Source of the DNA: Albidovulum litorale
Lineage (GTDB): Bacteria > Pseudomonadota > Alphaproteobacteria > Rhodobacterales > Rhodobacteraceae
Assembly: GCF_025751495.1 (NCBI RefSeq)
Contig: NZ_JAOWKZ010000004.1
Span: 248,001-312,000 of the forward strand
Direction of reading: 5' to 3'
DNA length: 64,000 bases
Positions 1 to 7,918 of this stretch are shown here, one piece after another. A model generated the notes under the pieces. It had not been told where the DNA came from. It worked only from the letters and a program-made list of their open reading frames with translations, and did no database searches. Both the position numbers and the translations under genes were made by a program. Position 1 is the first letter of the stretch. Each line of letters opens with the position of its first letter.

Positions 1-68
1 CACCAAGTTGCGAATGTCGGAAGAGGGCCGCGCGATGCGGCCGGTTCAGGTTTGTAATCGGTGGCCAT
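1..68 (-). CDS. 5' end of an unidentified gene, cut by the left edge
   Basis: An open frame starts with ATG at 68 and runs off the left edge without a stop (about 22 codons, beginning M-A-T-D-Y-K-P-E-P). It begins 2 bases after the TGA of the upstream lipoprotein gene (71-73), which is the spacing of co-transcribed genes. The visible part is too short for a family assignment, and no signal peptide is seen. The start is chosen from the tight spacing only. Confidence 0.4.
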   Translation of the reverse strand, partial: MATDYKPEPAASRGPLPTFATW

Positions 69-70
69 GG

Positions 71-286
71 TCAGTTCCACCCACCGCCGCTTCCACCACC
101 ACCACCACCGCCGTCGCCATAGCTGGATGGCGTTACGGGTTCTGAGGGTTGCGCGCGCGTCGTCGGCGTTGGTGCACTGACAGTGGGCTGTACCGTCTCT
201 GTCGTCGGGTCTGGTGGGGCCGTCGGCACTGGCACACAGGCCGCAAGTGCGATCACGGCGCAGAGGATCATACTCCGCTTTGACAT
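71..286 (-). CDS. small Gly-rich lipoprotein
   Basis: This 71-residue protein begins with a short basic N-terminus (MSKRS), a hydrophobic stretch and a lipobox ending in A-A-C17. It is therefore expected to be lipidated and held at the membrane facing the periplasm. The mature part is Pro/Thr-rich and ends in a run of glycines (about residues 58-71). The start ATG at 286 is preferred to one 19 codons upstream because it is preceded at the right distance by GAGGAA and puts the signal sequence at the N-terminus. It lies 2 bases upstream of the gene cut by the left edge. No function can be assigned. The Pro/Thr then Gly composition suggests a flexible surface tether. Confidence 0.6.
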   Translation of the reverse strand: MSKRSMILCAVIALAACVPVPTAPPDPTTETVQPTVSAPTPTTRAQPSEPVTPSSYGDGGGGGGGSGGGWN

Positions 287-339
287 GACAAATTCCTCAC
301 TAAAAATATGTTTTATCCTACCACTTTTGTGGCTTTCCA

Positions 340-632
340 TCAACGAAGCGGCGTTTCCAGCTCGCTGAGCTCAACCGGGCGCAGCCAGACCGACTGTGCC
401 AATTCGGTTTCTCGCGCGCCCATTTGGGTCGTGACGTCAATCCCGATCCGTTCAAGCGTGTGTGCCAGTGCCTGCGTATCGTGGACGGTGTTCCGCAAGG
501 GCGGGATGTGCGCATTGCTGTCCATGCCCACGGCCACTGCGTGCCTTTCAACGGCCTTCACACCCGGGATGATGCAAAACGCCAGGACGAAGAAAATAAT
601 ACCCGGCGTAGAGCGGCGAGTAGCAATCTCAT
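340..632 (-). pseudogene. remnant of a caspase-like (peptidase C14) gene
   Basis: In the frame ending at 340, about 73 residues from a GTG at 561 read like the N-terminal strand of bacterial caspase-fold proteins: V-A-V-G-M-D-S-N-A-H-I-P-P-L-R-N-T-V-H-D followed by a helix and G-I-D-V. A signal-peptide core (I-I-F-F-V-L-A-F-C-I-I-P-G-V-K-A) precedes it in the same frame but has no start codon. The plausible ATG (632, M-R-L-L-L-A-A-L) is in another frame, which implies a frameshift between about 590 and 615. The frame stops after about 70 residues, whereas a caspase domain needs roughly 230, so the catalytic His and Cys are absent. I read it as a truncated, frameshifted remnant. An alternative is a short functional protein from the GTG start. 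Confidence 0.5.
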
Positions 633-764
633 GGTGCCTCTATGCTCGCGGTCGGTAGAAATACAATATGCCCAGCATAGCGCAAATCGGCTGTTTTTCT
701 ATTCAGGTTCTCATTACCTTCGGCTGAATATCCACACTGGCCGCAACCGTTTCGAGGAGGAAGA

Positions 765-1697
765 ATGAGAGACAAAATCGTCATTCTTGGGGTTTTCGTT
801 GCCGATACCTCCTATCGGGCAGAGCGGCAGCCGAGGATGGGGGAAACTATTCTCGGCAACAGTTTCGTCCTCGGCCCCGGCGGCAAGGGATCGAACCAGT
901 CGGTCGCAGCAGCCATGGCCGGGGCGGATGTGCGGTTTGTCACCCGGGTAGGCCGCGATGCCTTTGCCGAGATCGCGCGGCAAACATGGGCCAAGGCCGG
1001 GGTTAATGCCGATGTGACCGAGGATGCCGAAAGTTATACCGGTGCGGCCTATATTTTCATTGAGGAATCGACCGGCAATAACGCTATCATCATCGCGCCC
1101 GGGGCTGCCGGCCGGATATCGGTGGAGGATGTTGAGGCGCGGGCTGATGCAATCAGCAGCGCCGCGATCTTCCTAACTCAGCTCGAGCAGCCGATGGCGG
1201 CAGCTCGACGCGGGTTGGAAATAGCGCGGGCTGGCGGGGCGGTGACGATCCTGAACCCGGCCCCGGCGGTGGTCCTCGAAGCGGACATGCTACGCTTGTG
1301 CGACTACGTCACGCCGAATGAATCCGAGGCTGAAGGCATTACCGGGATTGCTGTCCGAAACATCGCAGATGCTGAACGTGCAGCCGGGCGGCTGCTAGAA
1401 AAAGGTGTCGGCGCCGCGATTATCACGCTCGGGCAAAACGGGGTGTTTTATCGCGACCGCGAGCGTTGTGTGCATGTGCCGGCCGTGGCCGCAGGTCCGG
1501 TGGTGGAGACGACAGGTGCTGGCGACGCGTTCAACGGGGCTTTCGCGGCCGAACTGGCGCGTGGTGCCGATCCTGTCGCGGCGGTGCGTTTCGGCTGTGC
1601 GGGAGCCGGCATTTCGGTGACCCGGCCGGGGACCGCGCCATCGATGCCGTCGCGGTCCGAGATCGAAGCGTTTCTTGCCTCAGGCAGGTTCGACTGA
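765..1697 (+). CDS. rbsK: ribokinase-type PfkB family sugar kinase
   Basis: This 310-residue cytoplasmic kinase is expected to phosphorylate ribose or a similar sugar with ATP. The PfkB features are present in order: the N-terminal glycine-rich signature with G-G-K-G-S-N-Q (residues 39-45) and the C-terminal signature E-T-T-G-A-G-D-A-F-N-G-A-F (about 248-260), whose Asp (254) is the expected catalytic base. Length and motifs match ribokinases. The start ATG follows a strong GAGGAGGAAG site. No sugar transporter or isomerase lies beside it, so the substrate is uncertain. Another PfkB substrate (nucleoside, fructose) cannot be excluded. It is convergent with the RND pump gene, with only 52 bases between them. 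Confidence 0.82.
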   Translation: MRDKIVILGVFVADTSYRAERQPRMGETILGNSFVLGPGGKGSNQSVAAAMAGADVRFVTRVGRDAFAEIARQTWAKAGVNADVTEDAESYTGAAYIFIEESTGNNAIIIAPGAAGRISVEDVEARADAISSAAIFLTQLEQPMAAARRGLEIARAGGAVTILNPAPAVVLEADMLRLCDYVTPNESEAEGITGIAVRNIADAERAAGRLLEKGVGAAIITLGQNGVFYRDRERCVHVPAVAAGPVVETTGAGDAFNGAFAAELARGADPVAAVRFGCAGAGISVTRPGTAPSMPSRSEIEAFLASGRFD

Positions 1698-1749
1698 CCC
1701 GGCATTGATGATGGTCCGATCGACCAGAAAGGATTTGCGTCAAAATACT

Positions 1750-4700
1750 TCAGGCCTCACCGGCATCACGCTTGACCCGGAAGACTGCGAGATACAGCGC
1801 CGGGGCGAAGACGAGCGTGATGACCGTTCCTGCGATGATACCGCCCATCATTGCATAGGCCATCGGCCCCCAGAAGATCTGGCGCGAAATTGGGATCAGC
1901 GCAAGGCTCGCCGCCGCCGCCGTCAGAAGGATCGGACGCGCGCGGGCATCTGAGGCCTCGAACACCGCGTCCCATGTCGACCGGCCCTTGTGCTTCAGCA
2001 CCTCGATCTCATCGACAAGGATGATCGAGTTGCGGATCAGGATGCCGATGAGCGCCAGCACGCCAAGGATCGCGACGAAGCCAAGGGGGGCACCCGAGGG
2101 CACCAGCGCGGCAACAACGCCGATGAGGCCGAGGGGGGCGACGCAGAGGACGACGAATGTCAGCCGGAAGCTTTGCATCTGGATCATGATCAGCGTCAGC
2201 ATGATCAGGATCATCAGCGGCACGACAGCGGCGATGGGGGCCTGGCTTTTGGCACTTTCGGCGACCGAGCCGCCGACCTCCACCGCATAACCGAAGGGCA
2301 GGTTGGCGTTGAAGTCTGCGATCTTGCCTTCCAGCGCCTTCACCACCGTGGCGGGCTGGTCCTTGCCTTCGATCCCCGCCTTGACGGTGATCGTCGGCAT
2401 GCGGTTGCGTTGGTGGATGACGGGCTGCTCGGTCTCATACCGGAAGGTCGCGACCGAGCGGAGCGGGATCGTTACGCCGCCCGTGGTGGACAGTTGCAAC
2501 CCGGCCAGAGCCTCCACCGATTGCCGCGATGCGTCATCGCCGCGCGCAAGAATATCGACCAGATAGGCGGCGTCGCGCAGCTCCGTGACCTTGGTGCCGT
2601 CATAGATCGCATTCAGCGCGGCGGCGATGTCGCGCGGCGTGATGCCAAGCTGGCGCGCCCGGTCCTGAAGGATATCGACGCGCACCACGCGGGCCGGTTC
2701 GTTCCAGTCCATGACGATATCGCGCAGGCGGCTGTCGGTGTCGGCAATGGCCGTCAGTTCACGGGCATAGTCGCGCAAGATCGCGATATCGGGGCCCGAG
2801 ATGCGGTACTGGACCGGGCGGCCGACCGGCGGGCCGATATCCAGAAGCTTGACGAAGATGTCGACGCCGGGGAATTCCTTCGCCGCGCGGTCGCGCAGGT
2901 CGACGCGCAAAGTGTCGCGCGCCTCGACCGATTGGGTCTGGATTACGATCTGCCCGGTATTCGGCCCCGGTGTCGGCACGTCATAGGCCAAAAGGAAACG
3001 CGGTGCACCGCGTCCGACATAGGAGGACCAGAAAAGCACCCGCTCGTCACCCTCCAGATAGGCCTCCATCCGGTCCATCTGGGCCGCTGTCTCTGTGATC
3101 GAGGCATTCTGCGGCAGGGCGAAATCAAGGATCAGTTCCGGCCGGTCGGAATTGGGGAAGAACTGCTGTTCGACAAAGCGCATGCCGAAGACGGAAAGCG
3201 CAAAGGGCGCGACGGTTAGGCCGATCGTCAGCCAGCGATGCCCCATCGCCCATCGTAGGAGCATATGGAACATCTTCCGCGCCCGTCCTGGCTCGGCTGA
3301 ATCGTGCGCCATCTTCGCGGGCAGGAAGGTCACGCCCAGAAGCGGCGCGAAGAGGACGGCGACGATCCATGAGACGAGAAGTGACACGGCGATGACGACG
3401 AATAGAGAGAAGGTGAACTCGCCTGCCGCCGAATTATTGAGCCCGATGGGGATAAAGCCCGCGACCGTCACCAGTGTGCCCGACAGCATCGGGAAGGCGA
3501 TTGAGGTCCATGCGTAGGAGGCCGACGCAAGCAGGCTCTCACCCTTTTCCAGCCGCGAAATCATCGTCTCGATCGCGATCATCGCGTCATCGACGAGCAG
3601 TCCTAGGGCAATGATCAGCGCGCCGAGCGAGATACGCTGAAGCGTGAAGCCGAGATAGTGCATGACCACGAAGGTGATGGCGAGGACGAGCGGGATCGTC
3701 AGCGTCACGACAAAGCCCGCGCGCAGGCCAAGCGAGATGAAGCTGACGGCAAGGACGATCAGCACCGCTTCGAGAAGCGCCTGAAGGAAATGGCCCACTG
3801 CCTCATCCACCACATGCGGCTGGTCCGCGACTTGATGGATCTCGATCCCAATCGGCAGGTCGGCCTGCGCCCTCGCCATGACTGCGTTCAGTTCCCCGCC
3901 GAATTCGAGGATGTTTGATCCCTTCTTCATGCCGACGGCGAGGCCAACCGCCTCTTGCCCCTTGTAGCGGAACAGTTCCGACGGCGGGTCCTGATAGGCG
4001 CGGCGGATATCGGCGACATCGGTCAGGCGGAAGAAGCGGTCGCCGACGCGCAGGTTGATGTCCTCAAGGCTTTCGGTGCCGGAGAACTGGCCACCGATCC
4101 GTACCAGAACCCGTTCGGGACCAGCGTCAATGACGCCCGAAGGCAGGATCGCGTTCTGTGCGGCCAGCGTCGCCTGCACCGCCTGCTGATTGAGGCCAAG
4201 CGCGGCGAGCCGCTCGGTCGAGAATTCCAGATAGATCGTTTCGTCCTGTGTGCCGAAAAGCTCCACCTTGCCCGCATCGGGCAGGGCCTGCACGGCGCGC
4301 CTGACACGTTCGACATAGTCGCGCACCTCGCGCGGTGTGAACCCGTCCGAGGTGAAGGCATAGAGATTGCCGAAGACATCGCCGAAATTGTCGTTGAACT
4401 GCATCCCTGCGAATTCCGCCGGGAAATCGGGCCGGATATCGGCCATCATGTTGCGCACTTCCTGCCAGATCCGCGGAAGTTCGCGGGCTTTGGTTGTCGG
4501 CAGCAACTCGAGATAGACCATCGACTGGCCGGGCCGGGTGACAGACCGCGTGTAGTCCAGCTCATCAAGATCTTCGAGTTTTTTCTCGATCCGGTCCGTG
4601 ACCTGGGTCAGCGTTTCCTGAACATCCGCGCCCGGCAGGGCGGCGGCGATGATCATGGTCTTGATGGCGAAATCGGGGTCTTCCTCCCGCCCGATTTCGA

Positions 4701-4797
4701 AATAGGCCATTATCCCCGCCAGAAGTGAGACGATCATCAGGAACCAGACAAACGAGCGGTGGTTGAGCGCCCAGTCGGAAAGATTAAAACGGGTCAT
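1750..4797 (-). CDS. RND family efflux pump inner-membrane protein
   Basis: This 1015-residue AcrB/MexB-type proton-driven exporter has the family's usual size and two-fold repeat: a first membrane helix (residues about 14-33), a large periplasmic porter region, helices from about 335, a second periplasmic region after about 545 and a final helix block from about 850. The proton-relay aspartates of helix 4 are present in L-L-V-D-D-A-M-I-A-I-E (about 400-410). It is the last gene of a three-gene operon with two membrane-fusion proteins; its ATG overlaps the stop of the preceding gene by 4 bases. No outer-membrane channel gene is seen, so a TolC homologue elsewhere is presumably used. The substrate cannot be told from sequence; the family exports drugs, biocides, detergents or solvents. 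Confidence 0.9.
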   Translation of the reverse strand: MTRFNLSDWALNHRSFVWFLMIVSLLAGIMAYFEIGREEDPDFAIKTMIIAAALPGADVQETLTQVTDRIEKKLEDLDELDYTRSVTRPGQSMVYLELLPTTKARELPRIWQEVRNMMADIRPDFPAEFAGMQFNDNFGDVFGNLYAFTSDGFTPREVRDYVERVRRAVQALPDAGKVELFGTQDETIYLEFSTERLAALGLNQQAVQATLAAQNAILPSGVIDAGPERVLVRIGGQFSGTESLEDINLRVGDRFFRLTDVADIRRAYQDPPSELFRYKGQEAVGLAVGMKKGSNILEFGGELNAVMARAQADLPIGIEIHQVADQPHVVDEAVGHFLQALLEAVLIVLAVSFISLGLRAGFVVTLTIPLVLAITFVVMHYLGFTLQRISLGALIIALGLLVDDAMIAIETMISRLEKGESLLASASYAWTSIAFPMLSGTLVTVAGFIPIGLNNSAAGEFTFSLFVVIAVSLLVSWIVAVLFAPLLGVTFLPAKMAHDSAEPGRARKMFHMLLRWAMGHRWLTIGLTVAPFALSVFGMRFVEQQFFPNSDRPELILDFALPQNASITETAAQMDRMEAYLEGDERVLFWSSYVGRGAPRFLLAYDVPTPGPNTGQIVIQTQSVEARDTLRVDLRDRAAKEFPGVDIFVKLLDIGPPVGRPVQYRISGPDIAILRDYARELTAIADTDSRLRDIVMDWNEPARVVRVDILQDRARQLGITPRDIAAALNAIYDGTKVTELRDAAYLVDILARGDDASRQSVEALAGLQLSTTGGVTIPLRSVATFRYETEQPVIHQRNRMPTITVKAGIEGKDQPATVVKALEGKIADFNANLPFGYAVEVGGSVAESAKSQAPIAAVVPLMILIMLTLIMIQMQSFRLTFVVLCVAPLGLIGVVAALVPSGAPLGFVAILGVLALIGILIRNSIILVDEIEVLKHKGRSTWDAVFEASDARARPILLTAAAASLALIPISRQIFWGPMAYAMMGGIIAGTVITLVFAPALYLAVFRVKRDAGEA

Positions 4798-5858
4798 TCG
4801 GCCACGCGCGGGCCGACGATCTGCCCGTCCTTCAATGAATGGATGCCCTTGACGATAACCTCATCACCGGCGGCCAGACCGCCCGTGACGACGACGAAGT
4901 CGGCAATGTCGATGCCTAGCGTCACCGGTATCCGTTGAACACTGTGGTCCGCCCGGTCGACGCGCCAGACCGCCTGGCTGCCGTCGGTAACGAGGATCGC
5001 TGCCCGGGGCAGGACCACGGCCGCATCTGGCCCGGCCGATGGCGACACCCGCGCCAGTGCGCCCAGCCGGAAGGATTCGGGCGGCGACTCGAGCGTCAGG
5101 TGCAGCCGTCGCGTGCGGGTCGTGCGCTCGGCGACCGGGTCGATACGTGTCAGCACGGCCGAGGTGGTGATCGCGGGGTTCGCGACAAGCTGAACGCCAA
5201 AGCGAATTCCGATGTCGATGTTCGCAACATCCTGTTCCGAAAGGTCGATCAGAACCTCGCGCTCGCCTGTCCCTGCAAGCCGCAGCACCGGTTGTCCTGC
5301 GGCGAGTGCGGCGCCTGGTTCGGCGAATACGCCGGTCACCACGCCCGACTGTGGCGCGGTCAGGGTGGCGAAGTCAAAAAGGTCGCGTGCCCGGGCAAAT
5401 GTCGCCTCGGCCTGCTCCAGCCCTGCTTCGGCGGCGACCAATGCGCGTTCGGCATCCTCGACCCGGGTTTCACTGCCGACGCCGCGGGCCGCCAGTTCGC
5501 GTGCCCGATCTGTCGCATCCCGGGCGGAGCGCAGCTGCGCGGTTGCCACAGCGACACCAGCCTCGGCTGCGCGCAATCCGGCGTCGAGTTCTTCGGGATC
5601 GAGCCGGGCCAGAACCTGACCTGTCGCAACAACGTCGCCGGCAGATACCGGGCGTTCGGCGATGATACCGGCGAGCGGGAAGCCGAGATCGGTCTCGATC
5701 CGCGCACTGACGGTGCCGACATAGGAGACAGGCAGGCTCGCCTCAGGCCGGACGATGACCGACACCACGGGGCGTGGCTCCTGCGGTTCATTAATGCTGG
5801 CGGTTTCGGCGCCTGCGGGACCTGCGAGGGCAAGAAGGAGGACAAGTGCGGTTCTCAT
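4794..5858 (-). CDS. periplasmic membrane-fusion protein of the RND pump (second of two)
   Basis: This 354-residue HlyD/AcrA-family adaptor would bridge the RND pump and an outer-membrane channel. It has a signal peptide (residues 1-17, cleaved after A-G-A), a split biotinyl-lipoyl domain (G-D-V-V-A-T-G-Q-V-L-A-R-L-D near residue 65, second half T-A-P-Q-S-G-V-V near 170), an Ala/Glu/Arg-rich coiled-coil hairpin between them, and a beta-barrel domain after. It overlaps its neighbours on both sides by 4 bases (ATGA), indicating translational coupling. It differs clearly from the adjacent fusion protein, so this is not a recent duplicate. Two different fusion proteins with one RND pump resembles the TriABC arrangement of Pseudomonas. 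Confidence 0.88.
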   Translation of the reverse strand: MRTALVLLLALAGPAGAETASINEPQEPRPVVSVIVRPEASLPVSYVGTVSARIETDLGFPLAGIIAERPVSAGDVVATGQVLARLDPEELDAGLRAAEAGVAVATAQLRSARDATDRARELAARGVGSETRVEDAERALVAAEAGLEQAEATFARARDLFDFATLTAPQSGVVTGVFAEPGAALAAGQPVLRLAGTGEREVLIDLSEQDVANIDIGIRFGVQLVANPAITTSAVLTRIDPVAERTTRTRRLHLTLESPPESFRLGALARVSPSAGPDAAVVLPRAAILVTDGSQAVWRVDRADHSVQRIPVTLGIDIADFVVVTGGLAAGDEVIVKGIHSLKDGQIVGPRVAE

Positions 5859-6907
5859 TGCCCTGCCTCCACCGCCCGGACAACGCGGCCGGGATAAAGC
5901 AGTTGCGCACCGCGACCGACGATCATCGCGCCGTCGGCAATTCCGTCCGCAAGCACAACCGTGCCGGTTTCGTACCGTTCGACCGAGACCGGTTTCAGCG
6001 ACACGGCCATGGTCGCGGGATCGACCTGCCAGACGGCGGGACTGTCGGCCAGGGCGGTAATCACAGTGTAGGGAAGGATAACGTGGGCGGGGCCAGACAG
6101 CGTCACGCTGCCCCGGACCGGATCGCCATAGGAGAGGGTTTCGGGCGGGTCTTCGACCCCGACCGTCACGGAAACGGTGCCGGTGCGGGCATCGACAACG
6201 GGCGAAACCTCAGTGATCCGGCCGGTGAACGTCACCTCGGGCCTGTCGATGGCGTTGAGCGTTACTCTTTCCGGCGGTGGGCCAAGCGTCATCATGCCCT
6301 CGGGCACGTCAAAGACGGCGTCGAACCCGGTGCCGAGCGCAAGCTCCAGAACCGGCTGCGCGGCGCCCACGACCTGACCGGCCTCGGCCATGCGGCTCGT
6401 GACTGTTGCGTCACCTGGTGCGACGATCTCGGTATCGGCGAGCGCTTTCTTCGCCCGGTCGAGCACCGCTTCGGCCTGTGCCAGCGCGCCTTCGGCGATG
6501 CGCAGCGCGTCCTCGGCGCTTTCCCGGGCGATGCGCGTCGTGGCACCGCGGTCCAGTAGCGCTTCCTGTCGGTCGAGGTTCTCGCTTGCCTGCCGGTGAT
6601 CTGCGCGTGCCGTGGACAGCCCGGCCTCGGCTGCGCGCAAAGCCTGTTCCTGCTGGACCGCATCCAGCCTTGCGAGTACCGCACCCGGTGCCACGGTGGC
6701 ACCGGCATCGACCAGAACCTCGGCGATGCGGCCACCTTGCGGAAAAGCGACCGCCAGTTCATCGCGGGCGCGGATTTCCCCGGTCAGCGAATATACGCGT
6801 TCATCGGGAACTGCTTTCGCCGTGACAATCTCAACCGCCAGCGGTGTTTCCGCCATGGCCGGTGCTGAAACAAGGGCGATAAGGGTGGCCAGTCCTGTCA
6901 GACGCAT
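5855..6907 (-). CDS. periplasmic membrane-fusion protein of the RND pump (first of two)
   Basis: This 350-residue HlyD/AcrA-family adaptor is the first gene of the efflux operon. The signal peptide is at residues 1-18, cleaved after A-M-A. The lipoyl halves (G-A-T-V-A-P-G-A-V-L-A-R-L-D near 60 and V-A-P-G-D-A-T-V-T-S near 160) flank a coiled-coil hairpin, with the barrel domain following. The frame stays open far upstream (to 7636), but that stretch is antisense to the phosphorylase gene. The ATG at 6907, with GGAGAA nine bases before it, gives a normal signal peptide and is the real start. The 186-base gap to the divergent phosphorylase gene should hold the operon promoter. No regulator gene adjoins it. 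Confidence 0.86.
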   Translation of the reverse strand: MRLTGLATLIALVSAPAMAETPLAVEIVTAKAVPDERVYSLTGEIRARDELAVAFPQGGRIAEVLVDAGATVAPGAVLARLDAVQQEQALRAAEAGLSTARADHRQASENLDRQEALLDRGATTRIARESAEDALRIAEGALAQAEAVLDRAKKALADTEIVAPGDATVTSRMAEAGQVVGAAQPVLELALGTGFDAVFDVPEGMMTLGPPPERVTLNAIDRPEVTFTGRITEVSPVVDARTGTVSVTVGVEDPPETLSYGDPVRGSVTLSGPAHVILPYTVITALADSPAVWQVDPATMAVSLKPVSVERYETGTVVLADGIADGAMIVGRGAQLLYPGRVVRAVEAGQ

Positions 6908-7093
6908 GGCTGTTCTCCGTCGGTTCCGACTCGGCAACTTTGGCAACGGTAACAAAGCGGGATGACAGGTGCGAGGGCGGAACGGCAGAGAACGGGTGCG
7001 ACGCGGCGGCAAGCAGGCATCGGGCCCGACGCCGGACTTGCCCGGACAAGGCCATGATGCGACAAGGATTTTGAACATTGCGGGAGAGCGGAC

Positions 7094-7918
7094 ATGCGCG
7101 AGCGGATATTGGCGGCGGCTGATCACATCCGGGCCCTCGGCGCCCCGCGTCCCGACATTGCGCTCGTTCTCGGCTCGGGCCTCGGCCCGCTCGCTGATGA
7201 GGTGCAGGGCATGGCCATCCCCTATGCCGACATCCCGGATTTCCCGGTATCGACCGCGCCGAGCCATGCGGGACAATTGCGGATCGGCCGCCTCTTCGGC
7301 CGCGATTGCGTCGTGATGCAGGGCCGGGTGCACATGTATGAGGGATATTCTCCGCAGGAGGTCGTCTTCCCCATCCGGGTGATGCAGGAACTGGGGGCGT
7401 ATACGTTGGTTCTTACGAACGCGGCGGGGGGTATGAACCCGGTCTACAGGGCAGGCGATCTGGTGGTGATCGAGGATCACCTGTCGCTTGCCGTTGCCTC
7501 GGGCCTTGATCCCCTGAGGGGTCCGAACGACCCGGATGTCGGTCCGCGCTTCGTGTCGATGAACCGGGCCTATGATCCCGCCCTTGTGGCGCTCGCCGAA
7601 CGGATCGGAGGTCTCAGGCGCGGGGTCTATGCCCATGTCGTCGGGCCAAGCTTTGAACCGCCCGCCTTGATCCGCATGCTGAAATCAGCGGGCTGCGACC
7701 TTGTCGGCATGTCGACCGTGCCCGAGGTAATTGCGGCACGGCATCTGGACATGAAGGTGCTTGCCATCTCGGCCGTGACCAACATCGCCGTCGACAGCAC
7801 CGCTAACACCCACATCACCAATGAGGACGAGGTCTGGGAAACCGCCCGCGCGATCCAGCCGCGCTTTCTGGCGCTGATGCAGGCGCTTATCCCGGCTTTG
7901 CCCAAGGAGGATGCATGA
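7094..7918 (+). CDS. purine-nucleoside phosphorylase (trimeric, PNP/MTAP superfamily)
   Basis: This 274-residue enzyme should cleave purine nucleosides with phosphate to base and (deoxy)ribose-1-phosphate. Family motifs are visible: L-V-L-G-S-G-L-G (phosphate loop, about 23-30), H-A-G-Q (about 60), Q-G-R-V-H-M-Y-E-G-Y (about 80), T-N-A-A-G-G (about 112), G-P-S-F-E-P-P-A and the signature V-G-M-S-T-V-P-E-V. The Asn of V-T-N-I (base recognition in 6-oxopurine enzymes) is kept. Usual relatives read Y-E-T-P-A-E where this one has F-E-P-P-A-L. Its stop overlaps the start of the amidohydrolase gene (ATGA), so the two are co-translated. With that neighbour, methylthioinosine or inosine are likely substrates. 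Confidence 0.85.
   Translation: MRERILAAADHIRALGAPRPDIALVLGSGLGPLADEVQGMAIPYADIPDFPVSTAPSHAGQLRIGRLFGRDCVVMQGRVHMYEGYSPQEVVFPIRVMQELGAYTLVLTNAAGGMNPVYRAGDLVVIEDHLSLAVASGLDPLRGPNDPDVGPRFVSMNRAYDPALVALAERIGGLRRGVYAHVVGPSFEPPALIRMLKSAGCDLVGMSTVPEVIAARHLDMKVLAISAVTNIAVDSTANTHITNEDEVWETARAIQPRFLALMQALIPALPKEDA

Noticed and set aside
1990-3219. 409-codon open frame on the plus strand
   Set aside because: Antisense to the RND pump gene; Asp/Arg/His-rich text typical of shadow frames.
6908-7636. N-terminal extension of the first membrane-fusion protein
   Set aside because: The frame is open but antisense to the phosphorylase gene, and a signal peptide starts at 6907.
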